Both the position numbers and the translations under genes were made by a program. This document shows, piece by piece, positions 26,943 through 36,045 of a DNA stretch of 64,000 nt. The stretch is from Tatumella terrea. Lineage in GTDB: Bacteria; Pseudomonadota; Gammaproteobacteria; Enterobacterales; Enterobacteriaceae. Position 1 is the stretch's first letter. Every line of letters starts with the position of its first letter. Location of the stretch: the NCBI RefSeq assembly GCF_039523755.1, contig NZ_BAAAFX010000002.1, forward strand, positions 124,001-188,000, read 5' to 3'. Under the pieces are notes generated by a model. It made no database searches and had not been told where the DNA came from. It saw only the letters and a program-made list of their open reading frames with translations.

Positions 26943-26951
26943 TCAGAGTAA

Positions 26952-28691
26952 TCAGGGTTGAAGTTTTTGTAAATGCGCCGCGAACTCCCGGCCATTCATA
27001 TATCCGGTGACGCGTGAGCCCGGGATTTCCTGACCTTCGGCATCGAAAAAGAGCAATGTGGGCAGCCCCAGCACCTTCAGATGGCTGAGCAGGGCATTAT
27101 CCTGTGCGCTGTTAGCCGTCACATTGGCCCGCAGCAGTTGATACTGTGTCAGGCGCTGCGCTACCTCCGGGGCAGTGAAGGTATATTTGGCAAACTCTTT
27201 ACAGGCTACACACCAGTCAGCATAGAGATCCACCATAGTGATCTTCCCCTGAGACTGCTGCAGACGCTGGTCGAGTCGGGCAATCGTGCTGACATCGTCG
27301 AAAGGCAGTTCACGGCTGTCTGCGCTCAGGGCCCCCGGCGATGCAGAGGGGAATACCCAGTCCTGAAGCGGACGTGCGGCGATTATCGCCACCCCTAACC
27401 AGACTATCTGCAGGACACGCATACCCTTCTTGTGACTTTTGAGGCTCAGACTAAAGGCCCAGCCACAAAATGCGACAGCGAGCAGACTCCAGAGACGCAG
27501 TCCCCATAAATCCCCAGCCACACGTTCAATAAGAAACACCGGCAGTGCCAGGATGACAAACCCGAACCCCTCTTTGACGGCCTGCATCCAGGGACCACTT
27601 TTCGGCAGTAACCGGTTGCCGAACAGTGTGACCAGTATAAGCGGCAGGCCCATCCCCAGAGCGTACAGATAGAGCGTTCCACCGCCGGCCAGCAGATTAC
27701 CGCTTTGGGCAATATAGAGCAGGATGGCACTCAGCGGCGCCGTGGTGCAGGGGGAGCAGATTAATCCGGCCACCGCTCCCATCAGAAAGACCCCGGCCAG
27801 CGAGCCGCTTTTTTGCCGGTTGCTCCACAGAGTGAGCCGGGTTTGTAACGCGGACGGCAATTGCAGTGTAAACGCCCCAAACATGGAGAGCGCCAGCAGG
27901 ATAAAAACCCCGGCCAGCGTCAGCAAAACTGCAGGGCTTTGCAGGGCGGCCTGAAAACGTAAACCCGCGGCCGCCACGACCATGCCCATCAGCGTATAGG
28001 TCAGCGCCATCCCCTGGACGTAAATAAACGCCAGCAGAAAGATACGTGAGCTGCGAATAGTACGCCGGTCCCCCAGAATAATCGCCGAGATCAGCGGATA
28101 CATAGGGAGGACACAAGGAGTAAAGGCCACGCCGATACCAATCAGCAGCGCCCAGAGGGGGGAAAAGGGCAGATGTGTTGCCTGTCGGGCCGGTTCACTC
28201 AGTGTGCCGGCCGCGACGGCTGGCGTAACTGTCGTGGCGACGGCACCGGAAGGGCTGGTCTGAGAGAGCGGGACATTCCGGGTTTCCGGAGGATAACAGA
28301 ATCCTGCCGCCGCGCATCCCTGGTAAGTGACGGTCAGGCTGGCTGCAGGCCCGATATCATGCAGTGAAACCGGCACCCGGAGATCCTGAGTGTAAATCTG
28401 GCTTTTACCAAAAAATTCATCTTCGTGGGGCTGACCGGCGGGCATCGCGATATGAGTGATATCGGCCTGGCTGGCGGTCAGAGTGATTTTTTGCTGATAA
28501 AGATAGTACCCGGGTTTGATATTCCATTTCAGCAGTAACTGATTGCCGTTCTGACTGAAGTCGAAACCGAAGGCCTGATCCACCGTCACAAAATGGGGGG
28601 ATGTGGCGGGGCCACTGAATAATGAAGCCTGAGTTTGCAGACTGAATAATGTCAGTGCCAGAACAATCAGGCGAGCGATGTGTGCAACCAT
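26952..28691 (-). CDS. dsbD: Thiol:disulfide interchange protein DsbD
   Basis: A 579-residue protein (E. coli 565) that carries electrons from cytoplasmic thioredoxin to periplasmic DsbC, DsbG and CcmG. All three redox pairs are visible: the periplasmic alpha domain CAAAGFC near residue 120, the membrane domain cysteines in FTPCVLPMYP and ICSPCTTAP among about eight transmembrane segments, and the C-terminal thioredoxin-like domain DWCVACKEF. A signal peptide is at the N-terminus. The gene overlaps the end of cutA by 25 bp, as in E. coli, so the two are co-transcribed. Confidence 0.97.
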   Translation of the reverse strand: MVAHIARLIVLALTLFSLQTQASLFSGPATSPHFVTVDQAFGFDFSQNGNQLLLKWNIKPGYYLYQQKITLTASQADITHIAMPAGQPHEDEFFGKSQIYTQDLRVPVSLHDIGPAASLTVTYQGCAAAGFCYPPETRNVPLSQTSPSGAVATTVTPAVAAGTLSEPARQATHLPFSPLWALLIGIGVAFTPCVLPMYPLISAIILGDRRTIRSSRIFLLAFIYVQGMALTYTLMGMVVAAAGLRFQAALQSPAVLLTLAGVFILLALSMFGAFTLQLPSALQTRLTLWSNRQKSGSLAGVFLMGAVAGLICSPCTTAPLSAILLYIAQSGNLLAGGGTLYLYALGMGLPLILVTLFGNRLLPKSGPWMQAVKEGFGFVILALPVFLIERVAGDLWGLRLWSLLAVAFCGWAFSLSLKSHKKGMRVLQIVWLGVAIIAARPLQDWVFPSASPGALSADSRELPFDDVSTIARLDQRLQQSQGKITMVDLYADWCVACKEFAKYTFTAPEVAQRLTQYQLLRANVTANSAQDNALLSHLKVLGLPTLLFFDAEGQEIPGSRVTGYMNGREFAAHLQKLQP

Positions 28692-28990
28692 GACAGGTAC
28701 TCATTCTCTCCGTGTTGGACAGGGATCACCAGCAATTCAGGGACATCATAGGGATGAGCCTGTTTGAGCAGTGACAGTAAGGCGTGTTGATGTTCGGTAT
28801 TACTTTTCAGGATAAGCTGGCACTCTTCGGCGCATTCGAGCTTATCCTGCCAGAGATAATAAGATGTCATCCCGGGGAGGATATTCACGCAGGCCGCCAA
28901 CTGGCTACGGATAGCGCATTCAGCCAGAGTGGTTGCGGAAGCTTTATCGGGTGTGGTGCATAACACAATGACAGCGTCTGATGTTTTCAT
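28667..28990 (-). CDS. cutA: Divalent-cation tolerance protein CutA
   Basis: A 107-residue trimeric, PII-like cytoplasmic protein. Signature stretches are IVLCTTPDKASA, QLAACVNILPGMTSYYLWQ, CQLILKSN and the C-terminal HPYDVPELLVIPVQHG with YLSWL. It was linked to copper tolerance in E. coli through its operon with dsbD. The last 25 bp overlap the start of dsbD. In E. coli dcuA lies between cutA and aspA; here there is none. Confidence 0.95.
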   Translation of the reverse strand: MKTSDAVIVLCTTPDKASATTLAECAIRSQLAACVNILPGMTSYYLWQDKLECAEECQLILKSNTEHQHALLSLLKQAHPYDVPELLVIPVQHGENEYLSWLHTSLA

Positions 28991-29073
28991 GACTCACTCC
29001 TGAAACGGTCAGGCATGATAGCACTATTTTTCATCAGTACAGAACCGCGTAGCCACAGAATGGCACGGGCAGG

Positions 29074-29100
29074 GAAAAGACAGGGCCTGTGCAGGCCCTG
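29074..29100 (-). terminator. Rho-independent terminator of aspA
   Basis: CAGGGCC / GGCCCTG stem (palindrome extends to 9 bp) directly after the aspA stop, with TCTTTTCC on the minus strand. Confidence 0.82.
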
Positions 29101-29106
29101 ATAGTA

Positions 29107-30540
29107 TTACTCGCTATCTTCGGTATAGCGTTTTGCTTTGTAAACCGGATGCATCAGGTTTTCAACCGAGAAAATATCATCCAGCTGGGCTTCGCTGAGC
29201 AGTCCCCGTTCCAGAACGACTTCCCGGACACTTTTACCCGTTTCAGCACAGATTTTACCGACGATATCGCCATTATGGTGGCCGATATACGGGTTCAGGT
29301 AGGTCACGATCCCGATAGAGTTAAAGACATAGGATTCACAAATTTGCTGGTTTGCGGTGATCCCGCCGACACATTTTTCCAGCAGATTAAAGCAGGCATT
29401 ACTGAGGATAGAGACCGATTCAAACAGTGCCTGTCCAATCACCGGTTCCATCACGTTGAGCTGCAATTGCCCGGCTTCTGCCGCCATCGTGACGGTAATA
29501 TCATTACCAATGACTTTAAAACAGACCTGGTTGACGACTTCAGGGACTACCGGGTTGACCTTGGCGGGCATAATGGAAGAACCGGCCTGAAGCTGGGGCA
29601 GGTTAATTTCGTTTAATCCCGCGCGGGGGCCGGAAGAGAGCAGACGCAGATCATTACAGATCTTCGACATCTTAACCGCCAGCCGCTTAAGGGAAGAATG
29701 TACCATCACGTAAGCGCCACAGTCGGAGGTCGCTTCAATCAGATCTTCAGCGGCAACGACCGGCAGGCGACTGACCTGGGCCAGATACTTTACTGCCAGC
29801 GGCTGATAGCCGTCCGGGGTATTCAGCCGGGTCCCGATAGCGGTCGCCCCGAGGTTAACCTCAAGCAGCAGTTCAGCGGTACGCAGAATGCTGCGGGTTT
29901 CTTCTTTCAGCAGAATACTGAAGGCATTAAATTCCTGACCGAGGGTCATCGGAACGGCATCCTGAAGCTGCGTGCGCCCCATTTTCAGGATACTTTTAAA
30001 TTCAATCGCTTTACGTTGAAAGCCGTCAGCCAGTGCGTTAATGGCATCGACCAGTTTCAGCACAGAGTTGTAGACGGCAATACGAAATCCGGTCGGATAG
30101 GCATCGTTGGTTGACTGACACATATTGACGTGGTCATTAGGGTTAAGATACTGATATTCCCCTTTATTATGCCCCATCAGCTCAAGGCCGATATTCGCCA
30201 GTACCTCATTCGTATTCATATTCACCGAGGTCCCGGCCCCTCCCTGATAGACATCGACAGGGAACTGATCCATACAGGTTCCGTTATTCAGGACCTCATC
30301 ACAGGCCTGGATAATGTGGTCGGCAATGTGGCGTGGAATGGTTTGCAGCTCTTTGTTGGCCAGGGCCGCGGCTTTTTTCACCATCACCATTCCGCGAACA
30401 AACTCGGGGATGTCACTGATTTTACTGCTGCTGATATAAAAATTTTCTATCGCCCGTAGCGTATGAATTCCGTAATAAGCATCCGCAGGAACTTCACGCA
30501 TGCCGAGCAGGTCTTCTTCGATACGAATGTTGTTAACCAT
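29107..30540 (-). CDS. aspA: Aspartate ammonia-lyase (aspartase)
   Basis: A 477-residue enzyme that reversibly cleaves L-aspartate to fumarate and ammonia. The fumarase/aspartase signature GSSIMPAKVNPV, the substrate loop TGFRIAVYNS and the N-terminal RIEEDLLGMREVPADAYYG match E. coli AspA (478). The ATG at 30540 has an AAGAAGG site upstream; a longer open frame to 30660 is not part of the family. In E. coli the adjacent dcuA exchanges aspartate for succinate; this partner is absent. Confidence 0.97.
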   Translation of the reverse strand: MVNNIRIEEDLLGMREVPADAYYGIHTLRAIENFYISSSKISDIPEFVRGMVMVKKAAALANKELQTIPRHIADHIIQACDEVLNNGTCMDQFPVDVYQGGAGTSVNMNTNEVLANIGLELMGHNKGEYQYLNPNDHVNMCQSTNDAYPTGFRIAVYNSVLKLVDAINALADGFQRKAIEFKSILKMGRTQLQDAVPMTLGQEFNAFSILLKEETRSILRTAELLLEVNLGATAIGTRLNTPDGYQPLAVKYLAQVSRLPVVAAEDLIEATSDCGAYVMVHSSLKRLAVKMSKICNDLRLLSSGPRAGLNEINLPQLQAGSSIMPAKVNPVVPEVVNQVCFKVIGNDITVTMAAEAGQLQLNVMEPVIGQALFESVSILSNACFNLLEKCVGGITANQQICESYVFNSIGIVTYLNPYIGHHNGDIVGKICAETGKSVREVVLERGLLSEAQLDDIFSVENLMHPVYKAKRYTEDSE

Positions 30541-30911
30541 GGTAACCTTCTTAGAGTGACTGTCTTGCCGGAGGCAATGAACACAGGTGACGTGATCGTG
30601 TGTGTTAAGAGTGCCTGGTCCCGGAATTTTATCCGTATATGATCCGTGCTGCACGATCATATCCGGTTTATGTTATAAATAAGCAACACAGGTCACTTAT
30701 TTTTTACATGGTGGCAAAAAAATGTTCTGCATTATACGCAAACTTTAACGTTAATGACGTTCCGGCAGAATCAGGGGTTAGTTATAACGAATTTCTGCCT
30801 GCTGGTTGAAATCACTTTTTATTATACCCATCTTCATTATTCCATCTTTGTGATGTTATCTATTTTCGTCGTCCTGCCCGGGAGCAGGAGGCCAACTGAC
30901 AGGAGACCGCC
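30541..30911. promoter_or_regulatory. Divergent promoter region aspA / fxsA
   Basis: About 370 bp with no gene. Visible elements are an imperfect 10-11 bp inverted repeat (ATGATCCGTGC / GCACGATCAT, 30639-30660) and the palindrome TTAACGTTAA (30745-30754). E. coli aspA is under CRP and FNR control; no convincing consensus site was found here by eye. Confidence 0.4.
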
Positions 30912-31376
30912 GTGCGCTGGTTACCGTTTATTGCTTTTTTCTTACTCGCCTGGATTGAAATTTCATTATTTATTCAGGTCGCTCACGTGGTGGGCGTGTT
31001 AATGACCATGGTACTGGTGATTTTTACTTCCGCTATCGGTATTTCGCTGGTGAAGCATCAGGGGATGAAGAATTTCAGATTATTACAGGAAAAAATGTTG
31101 CGGCAGGAAAATCCGGCGGCTGAAATGACGAAAAGTGTTTCGTTGCTGATTGCCGGTATCCTGTTAGTTCTGCCTGGCTTTTTTACTGACTTCCTCGGTC
31201 TGCTGCTGTTATTGCCTCCGGTACAAAAGCATCTGACCCTGAAGCTAATGCCTTACCTGAAGGTCAGACGTGGCGGAACTGCTGAACCGAATGGCTTTAC
31301 CGTGGAAGGGGAATTTGAACGTAAAGAGTACGACGTTATCGAACATAAAGACGATTCATCCTCTCACCCCCGTTAA
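30912..31376 (+). CDS. fxsA: FxsA family inner-membrane protein
   Basis: A 154-residue membrane protein with two N-terminal helices (residues 4-45) and a longer hydrophobic segment near 77-101 with the family motif LPGFFTDFLGLLLLLPP. FxsA overproduction suppresses exclusion of phage T7 by the F plasmid in E. coli; its normal role is unclear. GTG start with an AGGAGA site upstream. The position between aspA and groES matches E. coli, except that yjeH is missing between fxsA and groES. Confidence 0.93.
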   Translation: MRWLPFIAFFLLAWIEISLFIQVAHVVGVLMTMVLVIFTSAIGISLVKHQGMKNFRLLQEKMLRQENPAAEMTKSVSLLIAGILLVLPGFFTDFLGLLLLLPPVQKHLTLKLMPYLKVRRGGTAEPNGFTVEGEFERKEYDVIEHKDDSSSHPR

Positions 31377-31389
31377 GTCCCGGAAAGCA

Positions 31390-31415
31390 GGGGGCTGTGT
31401 GTCTGCATAGCCCCC
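31390..31415 (+). terminator. Hairpin after fxsA
   Basis: GGGGGCT / AGCCCCC stem with a 12-nt loop, 14 nt after the fxsA stop; no U-tract, so a weak terminator. Confidence 0.55.
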
Positions 31416-31560
31416 GTATCCACCCCTTACATCTTCTTTCGTTTTCCGCCCTCTGCTCAGTGTTTTGTTTTATGTAACTGGCTGAAAATCCGGATATCCT
31501 GCTGCTGTACACCCGGAATGTGGCGACTGCCGACAAAATAAAAAATATTTTTTTTTACCA

Positions 31561-31589
31561 CTTGAAAGCCCTTCTTTAAGGCCTTATCT
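31561..31589 (+). promoter_or_regulatory. Heat-shock (sigma-32) promoter of groESL
   Basis: A -35 element CTTGAAA (31561-31567) and a -10-like CCTTATCT (31582-31589) with a 14-bp spacer, compared with the sigma-32 consensus CTTGAAA and CCCCATNT. It lies about 84 bp before groES, behind a run of A/T. Confidence 0.78.
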
Positions 31590-31672
31590 CTGAATGCACG
31601 AAGCCGATGCCCCCGGGCCGGTATTCAACCCTAAACAACCTGTGACTGAGCATTTCGAAGGAGAGCTATCAA

Positions 31673-31966
31673 ATGACTATTCGTCCATTGCATGATCGCG
31701 TTATCGTCAAGCGTAAAGAAGTAGAAGCTAAATCTGCTGGCGGCATCGTTCTGACCGGTTCTGCTGCGGGTAAATCTACGCGTGGTGAAGTTCTGGCCGT
31801 AGGCAATGGCCGCATCCTTGAAAGCGGTGAAGTGAAACCTTTGGATGTGAAAGTGGGTGATGTTGTCATTTTTAACGAAGGCTACGGCGCTAAAACTGAG
31901 AAGATTGATAATCAGGAAGTCCTGATCATTTCAGAAAACGATATCCTGGCCGTTGTTACTGAGTAA
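31673..31966 (+). CDS. groES: Co-chaperonin GroES
   Basis: A 97-residue subunit of the heptameric lid of the GroEL cage. It starts MTIRPLHDRVIVKRKE and contains the mobile loop KSAGGIVLTGSAAGKSTRG and the roof region; identical in length to E. coli GroES. A strong AAGGAGAG ribosome site precedes the ATG, and a sigma-32 promoter lies upstream. Codon choice is typical of very highly expressed genes. Confidence 0.99.
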   Translation: MTIRPLHDRVIVKRKEVEAKSAGGIVLTGSAAGKSTRGEVLAVGNGRILESGEVKPLDVKVGDVVIFNEGYGAKTEKIDNQEVLIISENDILAVVTE

Positions 31967-32014
31967 CCGGGCAACCCATTCCACTAACTTAAATAAATTT
32001 AAGGGAAATCTCAA

Positions 32015-33661
32015 ATGGCAGCTAAAGACGTAAAATTTGGTAATGACGCGCGCGTAAAAATGCTGCGCGGTGTTAACGTACTGGCAGATGCAGTAAAAGT
32101 TACCCTGGGCCCGAAAGGCCGTAACGTGGTCCTGGATAAATCTTTTGGTGCACCGACTATCACTAAAGACGGTGTTTCTGTTGCCCGCGAAATCGAACTG
32201 GAAGATAAGTTCGAAAACATGGGTGCGCAGATGGTAAAAGAAGTTGCCTCTAAAGCAAACGATGCTGCCGGTGATGGCACAACCACTGCGACCGTTCTGG
32301 CTCAGGCTATCGTTAATGAAGGTCTGAAAGCTGTTGCCGCGGGTATGAACCCGATGGACCTGAAGCGCGGTATCGATAAAGCAGTTATCTCTGCAGTCGA
32401 AAAACTGAAAGCGCTGTCTGTGCCTTGTTCAGATTCTAAAGCGGTTGCTCAGGTAGGGACTATCTCTGCGAACTCTGATGAAAGCGTCGGTACCCTGATC
32501 GCACAGGCGATGGAAAAAGTGGGTAAAGAAGGCGTTATCACCGTTGAAGAAGGTACCGGTCTGCAGGACGAACTGGACGTGGTTGAAGGTATGCAGTTCG
32601 ACCGTGGTTACCTGTCTCCTTACTTCATCAACAAGCCGGAAACCGGTGCCGTTGAACTGGAAAGCCCGTTCATCCTGTTAGCTGATAAGAAAATCTCTAA
32701 CATCCGTGAACTGCTGCCGGTACTGGAAGCCGTTGCTAAAGCCGGTAAGCCTCTGCTGATCATCGCTGAAGATGTCGAAGGTGAAGCACTGGCAACGCTG
32801 GTGGTTAACACCATGCGTGGTATCGTGAAAGTGGCTGCGGTTAAAGCCCCTGGTTTTGGTGACCGTCGTAAAGCCATGCTGCAGGATATCGCTATCCTGA
32901 CCGGAGGTACTGTTATCTCCGAAGAAATCGGTATGGAACTGGAAAAAGCTGTCCTGGAAGACATGGGTCAGGCTAAGCGTGTTGTTATCAATAAAGATAC
33001 CACCACCATTATCGATGGTGTAGGCGAAGAAACCGCTATCGGCGGTCGTGTTTCCCAGATCCGTCAGCAGATCGAAGAAGCCACTTCTGACTACGATAAA
33101 GAAAAACTTCAGGAACGTGTGGCTAAACTGGCAGGCGGTGTTGCCGTACTGAAAGTCGGAGCCGCGACTGAAGTTGAAATGAAAGAGAAAAAAGCACGCG
33201 TTGAAGATGCGCTGCACGCGACCCGTGCTGCTGTAGAAGAAGGCGTTGTTGCTGGTGGTGGTGTGGCTCTGGTACGTGTAGCTGCACAGATCGCTGACCT
33301 GACCGGGCAGAACGAAGACCAGAACGTAGGTATCCGTGTTGCACTGCGTGCGATGGAAGCTCCTCTGCGTCAGATCGTCGCCAACGCCGGTGAAGAGCCA
33401 TCAGTTATCGCTGATAAAGTGAAACACGGTGAAGGTAACTTTGGTTACAACGCTGCGACTGAAGAATACGGCAACATGATCGACTTCGGTATCCTGGACC
33501 CAACCAAAGTCACCCGTTCAGCGCTGCAGTTCGCTGCATCTGTTGCTGGTCTGATGATCACCACCGAATGTATGGTGACTGACCTGCCAAAAGAAGAAAA
33601 AGCTGACTTAGGTGCTGCCGGCGGTATGGGTGGCATGGGCGGAATGGGCGGAATGATGTAA
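32015..33661 (+). CDS. groEL: Chaperonin GroEL
   Basis: A 548-residue ATP-dependent chaperonin subunit (E. coli 548) forming two stacked heptameric rings. The ATP site GDGTTTATVLAQ near residue 86, the apical substrate-binding region, and the C-terminal Gly-Gly-Met repeats are all present. It follows groES by 48 bp. A strong terminator follows, so groES-groEL form one operon. In this lineage a single copy is expected; no second copy is in the window. Confidence 0.99.
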   Translation: MAAKDVKFGNDARVKMLRGVNVLADAVKVTLGPKGRNVVLDKSFGAPTITKDGVSVAREIELEDKFENMGAQMVKEVASKANDAAGDGTTTATVLAQAIVNEGLKAVAAGMNPMDLKRGIDKAVISAVEKLKALSVPCSDSKAVAQVGTISANSDESVGTLIAQAMEKVGKEGVITVEEGTGLQDELDVVEGMQFDRGYLSPYFINKPETGAVELESPFILLADKKISNIRELLPVLEAVAKAGKPLLIIAEDVEGEALATLVVNTMRGIVKVAAVKAPGFGDRRKAMLQDIAILTGGTVISEEIGMELEKAVLEDMGQAKRVVINKDTTTIIDGVGEETAIGGRVSQIRQQIEEATSDYDKEKLQERVAKLAGGVAVLKVGAATEVEMKEKKARVEDALHATRAAVEEGVVAGGGVALVRVAAQIADLTGQNEDQNVGIRVALRAMEAPLRQIVANAGEEPSVIADKVKHGEGNFGYNAATEEYGNMIDFGILDPTKVTRSALQFAASVAGLMITTECMVTDLPKEEKADLGAAGGMGGMGGMGGMM

Positions 33662-33710
33662 TTCCCCCGGACGGCAGGATTAACCTCTGCCGTTCGCTCG
33701 TAGTCTGCAG

Positions 33711-33740
33711 ACCCGGCTCTAAGGAGCCGGGTTTTTTTTT
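33711..33740 (+). terminator. Rho-independent terminator of groESL
   Basis: A 9-bp stem ACCCGGCTC / GAGCCGGGT, TAAG loop and nine T residues. It is flanked on both sides by a 12-bp direct repeat, TAGTCTGCAGAC, at 33701-33712 and 33740-33751. Confidence 0.95.
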
Positions 33741-33935
33741 AGTCTGCAGACAGTAAATACGAAGAGAAATCCCGGGGATGGGTACACTTCCGGCAGAGCG
33801 CATCTGCCGCCAGGTTTTTTAATTTAGCCGATGCTATGGTGTAATATGTCTTTGCAGATTATATTTCACTCTCTTCGGACAGATGGTTGCCACCCGAGCG
33901 GTGACTGGCATGATGAATAATAATGAGGAAGAATA

Positions 33936-34289
33936 ATGCGTTTACAAATCTCTGCGGCACTCTTTTTTGCGGCTGCAATACTGACGGGATGCAGTACTGC
34001 CGGTAATCAATTGACATCAGGCGGCCAGGATGTGCGGTTTGTTGATGAACAACCTGCCGCGCAGTGTCAGTTCCTGGGCACCTTAACCGGTGAACAAAGT
34101 AACTGGTTATCGAATCAGGGAACGGAAGGAGGGAGTTCTATGCGGGGTGCCGCGAACGATCTCCGTAACAGAGCGGCGGCAATGGGCGGTAACGTGATCT
34201 ATGGTGCCAGCACACCGGGCCTTTCAGTGATCTCTAATTTTGTCCCTCTGGCGACGAAAATGTCGGGTCAGATCTACAAATGCCCTTAA
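33936..34289 (+). CDS. yjeI: YjeI-like lipoprotein (DUF4156 family)
   Basis: A 117-residue exported lipoprotein: signal peptide with lipobox LTGC (Cys about residue 19), followed by DVRFVDEQPAAQCQFLGT, SNWLSNQG, SMRGAANDLRNRAAAMGGN and a C-terminal GQIYKCP. The sequence and position right after groEL match E. coli YjeI. Function unknown. No operon partner is evident; it is separated from groEL by 274 bp. Confidence 0.93.
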   Translation: MRLQISAALFFAAAILTGCSTAGNQLTSGGQDVRFVDEQPAAQCQFLGTLTGEQSNWLSNQGTEGGSSMRGAANDLRNRAAAMGGNVIYGASTPGLSVISNFVPLATKMSGQIYKCP

Positions 34290-34326
34290 TCCCTTCCTGA
34301 GGTCTCCGGACAGAAGCCAAAGGATC

Positions 34327-34350
34327 AGGCAGAGCTATCAGGCTCTGCCT
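34327..34350. terminator. Hairpin between convergent yjeI and the DUF1090 gene
   Basis: A 9-bp stem AGGCAGAGC / GCTCTGCCT with a 6-nt loop between the two convergent stops; it can serve either strand, though U-tracts are poor. Confidence 0.6.
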
Positions 34351-34362
34351 GCGGGAGAAGGC

Positions 34363-34788
34363 TTATTTCAGTGCCGATAAGTCAGTACGGCTTTGGTCCA
34401 GCTGGCGGTTAAGGGTGCGGAGATCCTGTTTTTTCTCAGCCACTTTATCCTGATATTTCATGATCTTATCTTTATTACCCCGGCTGACCGCCTGCTGTAA
34501 TTTCTGTTCTGCCTGTTTGAGATCATCCTGCTTTTCAGACTGCTTTTTCTGCAGCTTTTCGATCTGTGCATGGATATCCTGGCGAACCGATTCCGGAGAG
34601 CAATGGCGATTCACCTGATCTAATGCCTTTTCTAATCCCGCCAGTTTGCCGGGATTATTGTGCTGGCGCGCGTATCCTATCTCTTTTTCAATGGCAACGC
34701 GTTTGTCGTTACAGGTTTCAGCGGCTAACGCATTCATTGTCAGTAATGAGAGAACTGACAGGCTCAGTACGGTCATGACTCTTTTCAT
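34363..34788 (-). CDS. DUF1090 family periplasmic protein (YqjC-like)
   Basis: A 141-residue protein with a signal peptide ending ALA-AETC, then a long, charged, helical body (residues about 30-140) rich in Lys, Gln and Glu with heptad spacing, predicted coiled coil. The pattern CNDKRVAIEKEIGYA and the second cysteine NRHCSPE match DUF1090/YqjC. E. coli yqjC lies elsewhere, so this copy is at a different location. A role in envelope stress is only suggested by family members. Confidence 0.85.
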   Translation of the reverse strand: MKRVMTVLSLSVLSLLTMNALAAETCNDKRVAIEKEIGYARQHNNPGKLAGLEKALDQVNRHCSPESVRQDIHAQIEKLQKKQSEKQDDLKQAEQKLQQAVSRGNKDKIMKYQDKVAEKKQDLRTLNRQLDQSRTDLSALK

Positions 34789-34974
34789 AAAAGCTCCTTG
34801 TAGATCGGGCTGTGCCCGGATGACTCATAGAAAGCTACCCTGAATGCCCGGTACGCCTCCGGGGGGCTGGACTGCTGAAACACGCAGTACACGCACTCCC
34901 CATGTGGCGTGCCGGGCAGTATCCTGAATCCTTTCACTGCCAGTCATGCTGAACCTGATCAGCGAGTGATTATC

Positions 34975-36003
34975 TCAGTCCTGCCGGAGCTGTAAATCGA
35001 GGGGGGTCTTACTGGGCTCACCGCCAATTTCGCGGGCCAGTTTCGGTACCAGATAGCCGGAGATCATCGCCAGCAGCTCGCGCATAATTTTTCGGGCTTC
35101 CTCATCAGACACGTAGAAATGAGCCGCTCCCTGCACTTTATCCAGCACATGCAAATAATAGGGCAGGATCCCTGCGTTAAACAGTGCATTACTAAGGGCG
35201 GCAAGGGTGGCTGCGTTATCATTAATCCCTTTCAGCAGCACCCCCTGATTGAGCAGCAGAACCCCGGCACGTTTCAGCCTGGCCATCGCTTCCGTTAAGT
35301 CCGCGTCAATCTCATTGGCGTGGTTGATGTGAGTTACCATAATGACCTGTAACCGCGTCAGGGATAACCGCTGACATAATCCCGGGGTGATCCTGTCCGG
35401 GATCACGACCGGTAACCGGCTATGGATACGCAACCGGAGAATATGAGGGATAGCCTCAAGCTCACTGATCAGCCAGTCCAGTTCATGGTCTTTTGCCATC
35501 AACGGGTCCCCGCCGGAAAAGATAATTTCATCCAGTTCGGGATGCTGGCGAATATAGTCGAGGGCGGCCTGCCAGTTCCGCTTATTTCCCTGATTATCCT
35601 GGTAAGGGAAATGCCGGCGGAAGCAATAGCGACAGTTCACCGCACAGCCTCCTTTTACCAGTAATAACGCACGGTTACGGTACTTATGTAGCAACCCCGG
35701 CACAGCACTTTGCTGTTCTTCCAGCGGGTCGGTACTGTAGCCTGGCGTGGAAATAAACTCTTCCTGTTGGGTGATCACCTGTAGCAGCAGCGGGTCCTGT
35801 GGATTGCCTTTTTCCATTTTACGGATAAATGCCCGCGGGACGCGCAGGGCAAATAACCGGCGTGCGCCGGCTCCGGCCTGTAATGCCGGCAGATGCTCCA
35901 GATCTAAAAGCTTCAGTAATTCATCAGGTTCGGTGACAACTTCCGTAAGTTGTTGCAACCAATCTTCTCTGGAGGGGGTATTTAGGGTTACAATGTTTGC
36001 CAT
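34975..36003 (-). CDS. epmB: EF-P (R)-beta-lysylation aminomutase EpmB
   Basis: A 342-residue radical SAM enzyme, the same length as E. coli EpmB. The 4Fe-4S motif is CAVNCRYCFRRHFPYQ, with GGCAV and the downstream SGGDPLM. It converts (S)-alpha-lysine into (R)-beta-lysine, which EpmA attaches to EF-P. The true start is ATG at 36003; the frame continues open further into efp, an accidental extension. It is divergent from efp across 42 bp, so both promoters must overlap or lie very close. Confidence 0.97.
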   Translation of the reverse strand: MANIVTLNTPSREDWLQQLTEVVTEPDELLKLLDLEHLPALQAGAGARRLFALRVPRAFIRKMEKGNPQDPLLLQVITQQEEFISTPGYSTDPLEEQQSAVPGLLHKYRNRALLLVKGGCAVNCRYCFRRHFPYQDNQGNKRNWQAALDYIRQHPELDEIIFSGGDPLMAKDHELDWLISELEAIPHILRLRIHSRLPVVIPDRITPGLCQRLSLTRLQVIMVTHINHANEIDADLTEAMARLKRAGVLLLNQGVLLKGINDNAATLAALSNALFNAGILPYYLHVLDKVQGAAHFYVSDEEARKIMRELLAMISGYLVPKLAREIGGEPSKTPLDLQLRQD

Positions 36004-36045
36004 TTTTTTGGCTTTGTCCAGTATCCATATTTGTCGAGGGCCTTC

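Noticed and set aside
30541..30911. CRP or FNR sites upstream of aspA
   Set aside because: Expected from E. coli, but no convincing consensus could be read by eye.
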